A stretch of DNA of 64,000 bases from Demequina sp. NBRC 110051 (GCF_002090055.1 NZ_BBRH01000009.1:1-64000), one strand, 5' to 3'; positions 1 to 10,256 are shown, numbered from the stretch's first letter. Translations and numbers: made by a program. The notes: generated from the sequence alone by a model not told the origin.

Positions 1-1849
1 GGTCCGTGGCGACGTTCTGACGTTTGCTCAGGTCGCCGCAATGTCGGATGAGGCGTTGGCGGACTTGGGCTTCGCCGTGGGGGCCGTGCGTCAGGACGCC
101 GATCGGATGATGGCGGTGGTGGCTGCGGAGACGCAGAAGCGGTCGGAGAAATCCACACGTGGGGTGGGATTCGCGCGCGGACACGGCCACCGCAATGCAC
201 CGGGGATGGTGGAGAAGCAGACCGGGGTTTCGGGCCCGGAAGCAAAGCGTCTGATCGAGTTGGGCGAGACGCTCGCCGATGCGGAACGCGCCGCCGCGGT
301 GGACCAGAACAGTCAGAACGCTGGCGAGGCGCCGCGCGACGCATGTAAGACGCCGGCCATGCCGCCGGAAGTTCAGCCGGCTGGTCCCGTGTTTGCGCAT
401 GTCGCGGCGGCGTCGCGTGCAGGACAGTTGGGTGCGGAGGGCGCGACCGCGATCACCAGGATGCTGCGTGGCGTGGCCGACCGTGCTGATGCAGAGCTGA
501 TGGTCGAGGCGGAAAAGGATCTGGTGTCCAAGGCCCGTTTCATGTCGCTGTACCGGCTTGGGCAGGTGATTAATCGGTGGCGGGACCGTCTCGATGCCGA
601 CCATCTAGAAGAACTCGCTCAGGAGCGTCGTGACCGTCGCTTCCTCAACGTGGGTGAAAACGCTGACGGGATGATCCGCATCAACGGGCAACTCGATCCC
701 GAAAACGGCGCACCATGGGTGGCACTCATGGGCGCGATGGTCAACCAGCAGTTCCGGTCCAACAAGAGCGCCCGTGACGCGATCAAGAAAGGTCTCGTCG
801 CGACCGTCGACGACCGTACTCCCGGACAAGTGTGTGCGGACGCCATGGGCGCATTCGCTAGGCATTTGCAGGGCTGTGACGTTGAAGTGCTGCCTCATAC
901 CAGCGCCAAGGTGGTCGTGACTATGGACTACGACACCATGCTCGCTGCTGCCAAGGGTGACAGCACGCTCGGTGCCACGATCGAGGGTCTCTCGACCACC
1001 CCGGACGCGGGTGAGCTGCGCCGCATGATGGCCCGCGCCGGCCTCATCCCGTCCGTCCTAGGTAAGGGCTCACGCAAACTCGATGTGGGCTACACCGGCC
1101 GGCCCTTCAACCCCGCTCAACGCATCGCGATCCTGAAGCGTGACGGAGGATGTGCGAAGTGCTCGCTGCCGGCCGCCTGGGATGACTGCCACCACATCAC
1201 TCCGCTCGAGTTCGGCGGAAAAACCGAAACGACCAACGGTGTCACCTTGTGTGTGAAGTGCCACCACGACGTGCACCGTGAAGGCTGGATCATCGTGGCC
1301 ACCGAAACCGAGGTGTGGTTCATCCCGCCGGCACATTTGGACCCGGAACGCACACCCCAACCCGGGGGCAGGAAACTGTTCGACGCGACCGCCGTGTACG
1401 GCGACCACCTACCCGACCCCGCCGACGTCATCGCCCGCACCCCCATCGCCGCCGCCAAAGCCGGCGACCACCGACGACGACAACAGCCGCCGCCCGCCGA
1501 GCGGCCTCGATCGATACCGCCCGAGCAGCCCACATCGGCTGATCGGCACGACGAGCCTCCCACGCCTCGACCCTCCGGCACCTCCGCCTGCGCCATGGCA
1601 CCGGATTCCAGCATCAGCACACTCGTCGAGCCGCTACCGGACGCGGCAAGCAGCGGCAGCTCTCCACACGACCGAGAATCGTGGGTGGCCAGGCGCATCG
1701 CTGCAAACACCAGGGCGCGCGCCGACCATGTGAACTTGCCGCCCCATCGGACACCGCGAGACCACCGGCGATGGCGACGCCACGAGGTTCCCGCGGGCCT
1801 CGTACTCGGCGAGTCCGTCTTCACTCATCCGCCACCCAGGCGCGAGTAG
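1..1849 (+). CDS. DUF222 / HNH endonuclease-like protein (13E12 family), 5' end outside window
   Basis: The frame is already open at base 2 and reads into the first ATG at 41, so the N-terminus probably lies before the window. The first ~340 residues after that ATG look like a DUF222 helical domain. An HNH module follows at about residues 355-412: CAKC, then DDCHHITPLEF, then CVKCHHDVH, which gives the two zinc-binding cysteine pairs and the catalytic His region. The last ~140 residues are Pro/Arg/Ala-rich and look disordered. The family is very common in actinobacteria and has no settled role; some copies sit near repeats or mobile DNA. No partner gene is visible. Confidence 0.8.
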   Translation, partial: VRGDVLTFAQVAAMSDEALADLGFAVGAVRQDADRMMAVVAAETQKRSEKSTRGVGFARGHGHRNAPGMVEKQTGVSGPEAKRLIELGETLADAERAAAVDQNSQNAGEAPRDACKTPAMPPEVQPAGPVFAHVAAASRAGQLGAEGATAITRMLRGVADRADAELMVEAEKDLVSKARFMSLYRLGQVINRWRDRLDADHLEELAQERRDRRFLNVGENADGMIRINGQLDPENGAPWVALMGAMVNQQFRSNKSARDAIKKGLVATVDDRTPGQVCADAMGAFARHLQGCDVEVLPHTSAKVVVTMDYDTMLAAAKGDSTLGATIEGLSTTPDAGELRRMMARAGLIPSVLGKGSRKLDVGYTGRPFNPAQRIAILKRDGGCAKCSLPAAWDDCHHITPLEFGGKTETTNGVTLCVKCHHDVHREGWIIVATETEVWFIPPAHLDPERTPQPGGRKLFDATAVYGDHLPDPADVIARTPIAAAKAGDHRRRQQPPPAERPRSIPPEQPTSADRHDEPPTPRPSGTSACAMAPDSSISTLVEPLPDAASSGSSPHDRESWVARRIAANTRARADHVNLPPHRTPRDHRRWRRHEVPAGLVLGESVFTHPPPRRE

Positions 1850-1882
1850 GAGAGAGGAGCCGGGAAGCCCGCAAGGGAGGGC

Positions 1883-3787
1883 TTACCAGCCGCCGCCACC
1901 GCCGCCGAAGCTTCCGCCACCCGAGAAGCCGCCCCCGCTTGAGAAACCGGAGCCGCCGGACGAGCCAGGCGTTGGCGTACTGATGGCCGCGTCCGCGAGT
2001 GAAGTGAGGTCTGTCATCTGGCGTCCAAAGGCAGCGTGATAGAGCCAGAACGATCCCGCGTACGAGGCTCCGCCATACCAATTCGGAGCAGGCACGTCGT
2101 GACCTTCCCGTGCGAGCCGGGCGAACAGATCCGACCACCGCTCGGCGACGCCGAACGCGATGGCGTAGGGCAGGTACCGGCTGAAGATGTCCTGGCCTTC
2201 TTCGAACTTAAGCTGGGCGGCATCGGCGGTCTCGAGATAGAGCTTGAAGCCTTCGGTCTGGGCGAGCACCCGCGAGCCCTCGGGCGTGCGCGCTGCGGCC
2301 TTGTTCGTGAGCACCAGCATGACCAGCCCGACCACCGCAATCGCGACGCCCACCAGCCCGGCGCCCCACAGCGCCGCCAACACGAAGGTCGCGGCCACAC
2401 CCACGAACACCAGCACGATCGCGAGCGCTGCCCACGACCCTCGTGCCGACTTGGGATTGCGCTTGAACCACCCACGGTCCGTGACGTCGCGGTACATCTC
2501 CTCCTGCACCTTCGCGAGATCGGCGGCGAAGGTCGTCTTGAGGTCCTCGAACGCCACCTGCTCGCGGCCCTCGAAGATCGCCTCGAAGAGCATGCGCCCG
2601 TACGTGGGCATCTCGGCATCGGCCTCGCGTAGCTTGACCAGGCGGTAGTCGGCAGGCGGCTGCTGCTCCCCCACCGGGTCGATCCGCAGGTAGCCGCGCA
2701 CCGCCTGATCGATGATGGTCGCCGTCACGTCACGCACGTCGGCCTTCTCGTCGAGCAGCGTGCCGAGCTGCCCCGGCCGGAGCCCCCGAGGTGGCTCAAA
2801 TTGCACGGCGATGGGCGCCTTCGGATCGCGTCGCATGACCGCGGCCTGGGCATCCGAGAGCGGCTCGAGCCCCGGCGCCACGCCCGCGTAGACCATGTCG
2901 GTTCCGACGCGCCGTAGCCGCCGAATCACGAGCCACAGGCCGCCCGCCAGGATGACGAGTGCCGCCCCCACGGTCCAGACATTGACCGCGAAGGCCCGCG
3001 CCACGTCGTTCGCGACCTGCGTCTTCGGGGTCGTATCGAACGTTCCCGCGGGATACAGCGCCGCGACGGTGAGCGGCTCGTAGGCGGCCACGGCATCGGC
3101 CGTGTACGTCACCGAGGTTCCGGGCTCCCCCGCCGTGCAGCCACCCGTCGATCCCTCGGGCCCCGAAAAACACCGCACCGCTGTGGCGGCGACGGGCGAC
3201 GCAACAGTGACCGTGATGTCCGAGACCGGAGTCTCCCAGCCCGAGCCGATCGCGTTCCAATAGAACTCGTCGCCGGCGAGGTCGTCGTCGGTCTCCGAAG
3301 TCGTCGTCTCGTTCATGACGTGCGCGACCGTGTAGCTCAGGACATAGGTCTGGACGCCCGAGACATCCGAGATGTCCTCGTCACCCACCCGGATGTACAG
3401 GGTGTCCCCCTCCGACTCCGTGGTGACGTCGTCGGGCGCGCCCGTGGGGCTCGAGACGTCGATGTTGCCGATGTCCCACACCCGCTCGAGGTCCGAATCC
3501 TCGATGCCCTGGGTAGTCGGGAGGGTGAAGATGACGCCGTGACCCGGGTCGTTGCCGAAGTCGAAATCAATCTCGGTCGTCACTGCCACCGAGCCATCGG
3601 GATCCAGCACGTAGGTGGCGTCCCAACGCGTCACCTCTCGCCCGGGATAGTCGTCGGCGGTCGAGGCCGCGATCGCCGCGGATGGGGCGGCCGCCGCAGG
3701 CACCGCCAACGACGACACACCAGCAAGCGTCGCCAGGGTGGTCAGGCCCGCGAGGGCAACGGTCAGGGCAGGCCGGAGCAATGGCAT
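1883..3787 (-). CDS. DUF2207 domain membrane protein
   Basis: 634 aa. A signal peptide (about residues 1-35, Ala-rich with AAAAPS at the end) is followed by a secreted DUF2207 domain. There is a membrane segment near 266-290, a cytoplasmic part, and a second hydrophobic stretch near 449-492. The C-terminus is a Gly/Ser-rich tail ending GGGGGGW, as in many DUF2207 proteins. The start at 3787 is chosen because GGAG precedes the ATG by a short gap; an in-frame start ten codons upstream lacks this. Function is unknown; the family is membrane-anchored at the cell surface. The gene lies just downstream of smpB on the same strand and may be read separately. Confidence 0.85.
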   Translation of the reverse strand: MPLLRPALTVALAGLTTLATLAGVSSLAVPAAAAPSAAIAASTADDYPGREVTRWDATYVLDPDGSVAVTTEIDFDFGNDPGHGVIFTLPTTQGIEDSDLERVWDIGNIDVSSPTGAPDDVTTESEGDTLYIRVGDEDISDVSGVQTYVLSYTVAHVMNETTTSETDDDLAGDEFYWNAIGSGWETPVSDITVTVASPVAATAVRCFSGPEGSTGGCTAGEPGTSVTYTADAVAAYEPLTVAALYPAGTFDTTPKTQVANDVARAFAVNVWTVGAALVILAGGLWLVIRRLRRVGTDMVYAGVAPGLEPLSDAQAAVMRRDPKAPIAVQFEPPRGLRPGQLGTLLDEKADVRDVTATIIDQAVRGYLRIDPVGEQQPPADYRLVKLREADAEMPTYGRMLFEAIFEGREQVAFEDLKTTFAADLAKVQEEMYRDVTDRGWFKRNPKSARGSWAALAIVLVFVGVAATFVLAALWGAGLVGVAIAVVGLVMLVLTNKAAARTPEGSRVLAQTEGFKLYLETADAAQLKFEEGQDIFSRYLPYAIAFGVAERWSDLFARLAREGHDVPAPNWYGGASYAGSFWLYHAAFGRQMTDLTSLADAAISTPTPGSSGGSGFSSGGGFSGGGSFGGGGGGW

Positions 3788-3892
3788 GTCTCCATCTTGG
3801 CGAAGAAGGGAGGCCATGACCAGGGACGATGACTCGGAGCCGGTGGGCCGACTCCTGCCAGGCGACCAACCGAGCGCGGTGGAAACCCTGCG

Positions 3893-4366
3893 CTAGTCGT
3901 GCCGGCGCAGGCTCATCGCCCGCTCGGCCTCACGGTTGTCCTGCTTCTCGCGCAGCGTCTGGCGCTTGTCGTAGTGCTTCTTACCGCGGCCGATGCCGAT
4001 CTCGAGCTTCGCGCGACCCTTCACGAAGTACAGCCTGAGCGGCACAATCGTGAAGCCCTTTTCGCGGGTCTTGATGAGCAGCTGGTCAATCTCGGCGTGG
4101 TGCAGCAGCAGCTTGCGGCGCCGGCGTGGGGCGTGGTTGGTCCAGGTGCCCTGCGAGTACTCGGGGATGTGGACGTTCTCGAGCCACGCCTCGGTGCCCT
4201 CGACGTGCACGTAGCCGTCGACGATCGAGGCGCGGCCCGCGCGCAGCGCCTTGACCTCGGTGCCACGCAGCACCAGGCCCGCCTCAAACGTGTCGTCGAT
4301 GAAGTAGTCGTGACGCGCCGCGCGATTGGTCGCTACGACCTTCTTCTCGTCGGACTTCTCCGCCAT
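3893..4366 (-). CDS. smpB: SsrA-binding protein SmpB
   Basis: 157 aa, the normal family length. SmpB binds tmRNA and delivers it to stalled ribosomes for trans-translation. Visible signatures are [20 protein letters not shown] near the N-terminus, the central IPEYSQGTW segment and a basic C-terminal tail with [10 protein letters not shown]. It follows the ftsE-ftsX-M23 peptidase genes on the same strand, a conserved actinobacterial order. No tmRNA gene is recognisable next to it in this window. Confidence 0.97.
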   Translation of the reverse strand: MAEKSDEKKVVATNRAARHDYFIDDTFEAGLVLRGTEVKALRAGRASIVDGYVHVEGTEAWLENVHIPEYSQGTWTNHAPRRRRKLLLHHAEIDQLLIKTREKGFTIVPLRLYFVKGRAKLEIGIGRGKKHYDKRQTLREKQDNREAERAMSLRRHD

Positions 4367-4439
4367 GACTCACCTCCTCGATCGTGTTCGCCCGGGGACA
4401 CAGCAGCCAGGGCGATGTACGAGTCTAGGCGACAACCCG

Positions 4440-5852
4440 CTACAGCATCGACATGGGGTTCACGGTCGAGCCGTTGACGTACATCTCGAAGTGCAGGTGG
4501 CACGCCGTCGACGACCCCGTGTTACCCGAATAGCCGAGCAGCTGGCCGCGCGAGACCTTCTGACCACTCGAGACCGCGAAGCGCGTGAGGTGGTTGTAGC
4601 TAGACATCACGTAGTCGCCGCCCACGGTGCCGTGGTCCAGCATGACCTGGTTGCCGAAGCCGGGCACGGTCTTCGCCCACTCCACGGTGCCGGGCGCCGA
4701 GGCGTAGATCGGCGTCCCGCAGTACGCACGGAAGTCCGTGCCCGCGTGCAGGCGCCAGTAGTGATAGATCGGGTGATAGCGCATCCCGTACGAGGACGTG
4801 ATGTAGACGTTCTTCGTGGGGTAGGCGAAATACCCGGAGGCCGATGCCGCACCGCCGTTGCTCTTGGCAGCCTCCTCGGCGGCCTTGCGGGCCGCCTCGG
4901 CCTCAGCCTCGGCCTTCGCGTCCTCGGCGTCGGACTTGCCCTCCTGGGCGGCCTTCTTCGCGGCGAACAGTGCTGCAACCTGGTCGCGAAGCTGCGCCTG
5001 GAGCGCCTCGTTCTCGGCCTGCTGGGCGAGGTAGGTCTGGCGCTGCGATTCGAGGTAGTCCTTCACCTCTTGCGCCTCGGCGAGTTTCACGTCGAGCGCG
5101 GCCTTCGCGTCCTCGGCGGCCTGCTCCTTCTCCTGGCGCTCGATGACCAGCGCATCCGCCTGCGCCTTCAGCTCCGTGATGTAGTCACGCACGGCCTCCT
5201 GGCGGGCGCCGCGGTTGCGGTTGACGGCCGCAATCTCGTCCAATTCGGCCAGCGTCGAGGCCTGCACGCGCGCGGCCGACTGCTGCGCCGTGAACTCGTC
5301 GACAAACTCGTCCTCGTCGGCCGCCCCGAACACGATGCCCAGGCTCGCCTCAGCGGAGCCACCCTTGTAGGACTCGCGCGCAATCGCCGCGACGCGCGAC
5401 TGCAGCTCCTGCACGCGCTCCTCGTCCTCAGCGATCTGGGCGGTGATGGCGGCGTCCTGGGCCTCCGCTGCCGCCAGCTTGTCGGCGACGATGCCCTGCT
5501 CGACGATGGCGGCCTCGACGGCCTCCTTGGCCGCGGCGACGGCGGCCTCGAGCGGCTCGATCTGCGCCTCGAGCGCGTCGAGCTTCTCGGACGCCTCGAT
5601 GATCTTCGCGTCGGTGTCTTCGAGCGCGCTCGACAGCTCGTCGGCACGCTTTTGCGCCGCGTCCTGATCCGCGTTCGCGTCCGACAGTCCGTCCTCGGCC
5701 TCGTCGATCTGGTCCTGATACTTGTCGATCTGGTCGTCGTAGTCGTCGGCGGCAAAGGCGGACCCGCCCAGGCCGATCGCGAGTCCCCCCAGGATCGCCG
5801 TGAGCATCACGGCGACGATGAGGATGAGCGGGCGCCGGTTCGTGTCGGTCAT
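4440..5852 (-). CDS. M23 (LytM) peptidase with coiled coil, EnvC-like cell-separation factor
   Basis: 470 aa. An N-terminal signal/anchor (residues 1-35) is followed by ~300 residues of Ala/Glu/Lys-rich coiled coil and a C-terminal LytM domain. The zinc ligands are present: HAGTD near residue 369 and HLH near 452, so the enzyme looks active. In E. coli, FtsEX gates the coiled-coil protein EnvC; position and architecture suggest the same job here, cutting or activating cutting of septal peptidoglycan. Its ATG overlaps the ftsX stop (ATGA), so the two are translationally coupled. Export is inferred from the signal segment. Confidence 0.92.
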   Translation of the reverse strand: MTDTNRRPLILIVAVMLTAILGGLAIGLGGSAFAADDYDDQIDKYQDQIDEAEDGLSDANADQDAAQKRADELSSALEDTDAKIIEASEKLDALEAQIEPLEAAVAAAKEAVEAAIVEQGIVADKLAAAEAQDAAITAQIAEDEERVQELQSRVAAIARESYKGGSAEASLGIVFGAADEDEFVDEFTAQQSAARVQASTLAELDEIAAVNRNRGARQEAVRDYITELKAQADALVIERQEKEQAAEDAKAALDVKLAEAQEVKDYLESQRQTYLAQQAENEALQAQLRDQVAALFAAKKAAQEGKSDAEDAKAEAEAEAARKAAEEAAKSNGGAASASGYFAYPTKNVYITSSYGMRYHPIYHYWRLHAGTDFRAYCGTPIYASAPGTVEWAKTVPGFGNQVMLDHGTVGGDYVMSSYNHLTRFAVSSGQKVSRGQLLGYSGNTGSSTACHLHFEMYVNGSTVNPMSML

Positions 5853-6760
5853 GCGCGCGTGTACCTGTTCAGCGTGAGCAGCGAGGCGGCGCCGGCGAGG
5901 CCCACGGCGATCAGCACCAGCCACGGGGCCACCGACCACACGTCCTCGCGGCCGATGTAGTCGACCCAGGAGATTGACCCCGTCAGCCAGCCTTCGACCA
6001 AGTACTGCGTGCCGAAGAACAGCCCCGCGATCGCGAGCACCGCGCCGCCCGTGGCCGCCACCGCGCCCTCGAGCATGAACGGCAGCTGGATGAGCGAGCG
6101 TGACGACCCGACCATGCGCATGATCGTGGTCTCGCGTCTGCGAGACAGCGCGGACAGCCTGATCGTGGTCGTGATGAGCAGCATCGCGGTCACCATCATG
6201 ACGATCGCGAGCGCGGCGGCCACGATGGTGGCTGCGTTGAGGAAGTCGAACAGGTCGTCGAAGACCTCGCGCTGGTCGTAGACGGATTCGACGCCGGGGA
6301 GCCCAGCCGTGGCATCGGCCACCACTTGGAATTCTTCCGGGTCGGTGAGCTTCACGCGCATGACCGGGGCGAGGTCCTCGGGCTCCAGCTGCGAGTACAC
6401 GCCCGAGTCGTCGGCGGCCACGATCGAGTCGTAAACCTCCTCGCGCGTCTCGACGTAGACGGACTCGACGAGGTCGGAGACGTTGCCCTCCTCGAGCACC
6501 GCGACGATGTCGTCGGTCTGCGCCTCGGTCACCGGGCCGGCCGCGCAGTTCTCCTCGTAGGAGTCCGGCGGGCACAGGAAGATCGACACCTCGACCTTGC
6601 CGTACCAGGCGTCTTTCAGCTGCTGCACCTGCATCTGGGTCAGCGCCGCCGCGCCCACGAAGGTCAGCGACACGAAGGTGACGAGCGCGACCGACAGCGC
6701 CATCGTCGAGTTGCGGCGCAGCCCGTTCCAGACCTCGCCGAAGACAAACTGGAGCCGCAT
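5849..6760 (-). CDS. ftsX: Cell division ABC transporter permease FtsX
   Basis: 303 aa. It has the FtsX topology: one membrane helix near residues 20-42, a large extracellular loop (about 45-170) and three more helices, the last near the C-terminus. FtsX is the membrane half of the FtsEX complex at the division septum and passes ATP-driven conformational change to a peptidoglycan hydrolase. Both ends overlap neighbours by ATGA (ftsE upstream, the M23 gene downstream), marking a tight three-gene operon. Confidence 0.96.
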   Translation of the reverse strand: MRLQFVFGEVWNGLRRNSTMALSVALVTFVSLTFVGAAALTQMQVQQLKDAWYGKVEVSIFLCPPDSYEENCAAGPVTEAQTDDIVAVLEEGNVSDLVESVYVETREEVYDSIVAADDSGVYSQLEPEDLAPVMRVKLTDPEEFQVVADATAGLPGVESVYDQREVFDDLFDFLNAATIVAAALAIVMMVTAMLLITTTIRLSALSRRRETTIMRMVGSSRSLIQLPFMLEGAVAATGGAVLAIAGLFFGTQYLVEGWLTGSISWVDYIGREDVWSVAPWLVLIAVGLAGAASLLTLNRYTRA

Positions 6761-7452
6761 CAGACGGTCTCCAACCCGTAGACGCCACGGTCCTGGTCAC
6801 GCACCAGGTGCCCGCCCTTGAGCTCGATGACGCGCTTGCGCATCTGGTCGACGATCTCGTCGTCGTGGGTGGCCATCAGCACCGTGGTGCCGGTGCGGTT
6901 GATGCGGTCCAGCAGGCGCATGATGCCCACCGACGTGCCCGGGTCGAGGTTTCCCGTGGGCTCGTCGCACAGCAGGATGGGTGGGTGGTTGACGAAGGCG
7001 CGCGCGATCGCGACGCGCTGCTGCTCGCCACCCGAGAGCTCGTGCGGCATGCGCCGCTCCTTGCCCGCAAGCCCCACGAGTTCGAGCATCTCCGGCACGT
7101 TCTGCTTGATGTCGCGCTTGGACTTGCCGATGACCTGCAGCGCGAACGCCACGTTTTGGTACACGGTCTTGTTGGGCAGCAGGCGGAAGTCCTGGAACAC
7201 GGCGCCGATTTCGCGACGCAAGTGCGGCACCCGCCAGCTCGACAGCCTGTTGAGATGGCGGCCCGCGACCCAGATGTCGCCGTTCGTCGGGCGCTCCTCG
7301 CGCAGTACCAGCTTGAGGAAGGTGGACTTTCCGGAGCCGGACGATCCCACCAGGAAGACGAAGTCGCCGCGCTCGATCTCCACGTCGATGGCGTCAAGCG
7401 CCGGACGCGCGCCGCGCGTGTAGACCTTGGAGACGTTGTCGAGTCGAATCAT
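6760..7452 (-). CDS. ftsE: Cell division ATP-binding protein FtsE
   Basis: 230 aa from the ATG at 7452, the usual FtsE length; an in-frame GTG nine codons upstream is less likely because FtsE proteins normally begin MIRLxNVSKxY. Walker A (GSSGSGKST), signature LSGGEQQR and Walker B with [11 protein letters not shown] are all intact. It energises FtsX at the septum. Upstream, 186 bp without a gene separate it from prfB and hold one copy of the GGCCGATGC repeat. Confidence 0.96.
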   Translation of the reverse strand: MIRLDNVSKVYTRGARPALDAIDVEIERGDFVFLVGSSGSGKSTFLKLVLREERPTNGDIWVAGRHLNRLSSWRVPHLRREIGAVFQDFRLLPNKTVYQNVAFALQVIGKSKRDIKQNVPEMLELVGLAGKERRMPHELSGGEQQRVAIARAFVNHPPILLCDEPTGNLDPGTSVGIMRLLDRINRTGTTVLMATHDDEIVDQMRKRVIELKGGHLVRDQDRGVYGLETV

Positions 7453-7580
7453 GTGTACGTGTGCGCGAGGGGTAGTCACGCGCTTCCGCCAGCATCGTAA
7501 GAACGCGTCAAGCGGCTTGCCGGGAGGCGCGCCGCTCTCGTGGTGTCGCGTTGGTCACGCGCTCGCGGGCGCTTCCCGAC

Positions 7581-7589
7581 GGCCGATGC
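7581..7589 (+). repeat. GGCCGATGC repeat, intergenic
   Basis: Copy in the 186-bp prfB-ftsE gap, in the extended form CGGCCGATGCCGTGG. Confidence 0.8.
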
Positions 7590-7638
7590 CGTGGCCGGGC
7601 GCGGTACGGAACGTACGTGGCGCATCGGCCCTGGAAAA

Positions 7639-8751
7639 TCAGTCCTGCTGCGTCTGCTGCTGCTTGCGCCAGCGAATGCCGGCGTCGATCAGGCCGTCGA
7701 GGTCGCCGTCGAAGACGACCTGCGGGTTGCCCACCTCGTAGCCGGTGCGCAGATCCTTGACGAGCTGCTGGCCGTACAGGAAGTAGGAGCGCATCTGGTC
7801 GCCCCAACTGGCCTTGATGTCGCCCGCGAGCTCCTTCTTCTGCGCGGCTTCCTCTTCCTTCTTCAGCAGCAGCAGGCGCGACTGGAGGACGCGCATGGCG
7901 GCGGCGCGGTTCTGGATCTGGCTCTTCTCGTCCTGCATGGAGACGACGATGCCGGTGGGCAAGTGGGTCAGGCGGACGGCGGAGTCGGTGGTGTTGACCG
8001 ACTGGCCGCCGGGACCGGAGGAGCGGAACACGTCGACCTTGATGTCGGCCTCCGCGACCTCGATGTGGTCGGTCGATTCGATCTGCGGGATGACCTCGAC
8101 CGCCGCGAAGGAGGTCTGGCGCTTGTCCGCCGAGCCGAAGGGGCTGATGCGAGCCAGGCGATGCGTGCCGGCCTCGACCGAGAGCGTGCCGAACGCGTAC
8201 GGCGCGTTGACCTCGAAGGTGGCCGACTTGATGCCCGCGCCCTCCGCATAGGAGGTGTCGAGGACCTTGGTGCCGTAGCCGTGACGCTCGGCCCAGCGCA
8301 GATACATGCGCAGCAGCATCTCGGCGAAGTCGGTGGCGTCGTCCCCGCCCGCGCCCGAGCGGATGGTCACGACCGCGTTGCGCTCGTCCCACTCGCCCGA
8401 CATGAGGGTGCGTACCTCCATCGCGGACAGGTCCTTCTTGAGGACCGCGAGCTCGCTGTCGGCCTCGGCGAGGGTATCCTCGTCCTCGCCCTCCGTGCCG
8501 AGCTCGACGAGCACCTCGAGGTCCTCGATGCGCTGGCGAATGCGGTCCAGGCGGTCCTTCTCGGCGTTGGCCGCGGACAGGGCGCTCGTGACGGCCTGCG
8601 CGTTCTCCTGGTCGTCCCACAGATCCGGCGCCGCCGCCTGGTTTTCCAGCTCGGCGATGCGCGCCGCGAGCTTCTCGGGGTCGCTCACGGCCTCGATCTG
8701 GTGGAAGGTCGCGTTCAGCGCGGAGATCTCTACAGGAAAGTCGGTGGCCAC
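7639..8751 (-). CDS. prfB: Peptide chain release factor 2
   Basis: 370 aa. RF2 recognises UGA/UAA stops. The stop-reading loop is visible as ISPFGS and the peptidyl-tRNA hydrolysis motif as GPGGQSVN. The frame runs uninterrupted from a GTG at 8751, so the programmed +1 frameshift of many bacterial prfB genes is absent, as usual in actinobacteria. A -10-like TAGACT (minus strand, 8760-8765) lies 8 nt before the GTG and no Shine-Dalgarno is visible, which suggests a leaderless transcript. prfB upstream of ftsEX-smpB is a conserved actinobacterial arrangement. Confidence 0.96.
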   Translation of the reverse strand: MATDFPVEISALNATFHQIEAVSDPEKLAARIAELENQAAAPDLWDDQENAQAVTSALSAANAEKDRLDRIRQRIEDLEVLVELGTEGEDEDTLAEADSELAVLKKDLSAMEVRTLMSGEWDERNAVVTIRSGAGGDDATDFAEMLLRMYLRWAERHGYGTKVLDTSYAEGAGIKSATFEVNAPYAFGTLSVEAGTHRLARISPFGSADKRQTSFAAVEVIPQIESTDHIEVAEADIKVDVFRSSGPGGQSVNTTDSAVRLTHLPTGIVVSMQDEKSQIQNRAAAMRVLQSRLLLLKKEEEAAQKKELAGDIKASWGDQMRSYFLYGQQLVKDLRTGYEVGNPQVVFDGDLDGLIDAGIRWRKQQQTQQD

Positions 8752-8759
8752 GACGGTCC

Positions 8760-8788
8760 AGTCTAGTCGCGCGGGCCGGTCCTATGCT
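8760..8788. promoter_or_regulatory. Divergent leaderless promoters of prfB and the CLC gene
   Basis: TAGACT on the minus strand (8760-8765) is 8 nt from the prfB GTG, and TATGCT on the plus strand (8783-8788) is 7 nt from the CLC ATG. Neither start has a Shine-Dalgarno. The two -10 elements are 17 bp apart, so the polymerases must compete for this short stretch. Inferred from spacing. Confidence 0.5.
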
Positions 8789-8795
8789 CGTGGCC

Positions 8796-10097
8796 ATGAG
8801 CGACGCAACCCTCACCCACCACGAGCGCCGGCACGCCACCGCGCGCACCCTGCTGCGCCTGACGATCCCCGCGGTGGTCATCGGCGCGATGTGCGCGGTG
8901 CTGCTGTGGGTGATCGACGAGGCCGCCGAGGGCGTCACCCATGTGCTGTGGGACTGGATCCCCGAGGTGGGCGGCTTCGACGCCGAGTCCTGGTGGTGGC
9001 CCATCATCGTGCTGACCCTCGCGGGAGCGGCCGTGGGCACCATCATTCGCTACGCGCCCGGCCACGGTGGGTACGACTCGGCCACGACCGAGCTGGTCGC
9101 GCCTCCCCTGCCGCTGAAGGCGCTGCCCGGCATTGCGGCGGCGCTCATCGTGTCCCTGGGCGCCGGCGTCTCGTTGGGCCCTGAGAGCCCCATCATCTCG
9201 ATCGCCGTGGGCCTGTCGGTCTGGGGACTGGCGCGGATCGTGCCGAACGCGACCGCCGGCCAGATCCTGTTGGTGGCGGGCGCCGGCATGATCGGCGCGA
9301 TGTTCGGCTCCCCCGTCGCCGCGGCGCTGCTTCTCACCGAGATGGTGTCCGGCGCCGGACGCCAGGGCCTGCTGTGGGACCGGCTGTTCGCGCCAGTGGC
9401 GGCCGCCGCGTCCGGCGCCGTCGTCGCGATGTGGCTCGGTGTGGCCTTCATCCCGGGCAACCTGTCCGACTATGCGGGGCCGGGATGGGCGGATCTGTAC
9501 GTGGGCATCCCCATCGCGCTCGCCGCCGCCTTCGCGTCGTTGGTCGGAGCCCGCCTGATGCCGCCGCTGTGGCACCTGCTGCGGCGCTTCCCGAATCCCA
9601 TCGTGTTCACGACGATCGGCGGTCTATTGGTGGGCCTCCTGGGCGCGATCGGCGGCCCGCTCACGCTGTTCAAGGGCGCGGCCGAGAGCGGCGAGCTGGT
9701 GGCTACGGCCGCCGAGTACTCGTTCTGGGGGCTGCTGTTCCTCGCCGTCATCAAGGTCGCAGCGCTGACGGTGTCCGCCGCGGCCGGGTTCCGCGGCGGG
9801 CGCATCTTCCCCGCGGTGTTCATCGGCGTCGCGTTTGGGCTCGCGGGACACTCGCTCGCACCCGACAGTTCGCTCGCCCTGGCGCTGGCGGCGGGCGCGG
9901 CCGGGTCGATTCTGGCGATCGGCCGCGACGGCTGGCTCGCGCTGTTCATGGGCGTCGCGATGGTGGGCGACGTCGCGGTGCTGCCCTCGCTGTGCGTGAT
10001 CGTGCTGCCGGTGTGGCTCATCGTCACGAGCGGCCCCGAGATGCTGGTGCACGGCGCGAAGGTGCCTGCGAACGCGGGGCATCAGCCGCCTGAGTGA
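8796..10097 (+). CDS. CLC-family chloride channel/antiporter-like protein
   Basis: 433 aa polytopic membrane protein. CLC selectivity-filter motifs are present in altered form: LGPESPI in place of GxEGP, GAMFGSPVAAALLLTEM, and GGRIFP matching GGxFxP. It probably moves chloride or another anion. The start at 8796 is preferred over the upstream ATG at 8784 because TATGCT (8783-8788) ends 7 nt before it, a leaderless promoter spacing. It is divergent from prfB with only 44 bp between the two starts. Ion specificity cannot be read from the sequence. Confidence 0.88.
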   Translation: MSDATLTHHERRHATARTLLRLTIPAVVIGAMCAVLLWVIDEAAEGVTHVLWDWIPEVGGFDAESWWWPIIVLTLAGAAVGTIIRYAPGHGGYDSATTELVAPPLPLKALPGIAAALIVSLGAGVSLGPESPIISIAVGLSVWGLARIVPNATAGQILLVAGAGMIGAMFGSPVAAALLLTEMVSGAGRQGLLWDRLFAPVAAAASGAVVAMWLGVAFIPGNLSDYAGPGWADLYVGIPIALAAAFASLVGARLMPPLWHLLRRFPNPIVFTTIGGLLVGLLGAIGGPLTLFKGAAESGELVATAAEYSFWGLLFLAVIKVAALTVSAAAGFRGGRIFPAVFIGVAFGLAGHSLAPDSSLALALAAGAAGSILAIGRDGWLALFMGVAMVGDVAVLPSLCVIVLPVWLIVTSGPEMLVHGAKVPANAGHQPPE

Positions 10098-10192
10098 CGG
10101 GCGTCGACCGGTCCCACCCGGCCGCCGCGATCCTCGCCTCACTGTCACCGGCACGACAACCCCGACGCGGCTCAGGCCGCCGTCATCCGAAA

Positions 10193-10245
10193 CACATACG
10201 GCACGGCCCCGACTCCTCCAGGAAGCCGGGGCCGTGCCGTGTGTG
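10193..10245. terminator. Hairpin between convergent CLC gene and adhE
   Basis: A 19-bp stem with one mismatch pairs CACATACGGCACGGCCCCG (10193-10211) with its complement at 10227-10245 around a 15-nt loop. It lies between the ends of two converging genes, where a bidirectional terminator is expected. There is no long T-tract, only TTTC on the minus-strand exit side. Confidence 0.65.
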
Positions 10246-10256
10246 GCTGATGTGCG

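Noticed and set aside
3818-3892. tmRNA gene next to smpB
   Set aside because: The gap is only 75 bp and shows no tRNA-like ends.
7639-8751. Programmed frameshift in prfB
   Set aside because: The frame is continuous from the GTG through the GGQ motif; no early stop.
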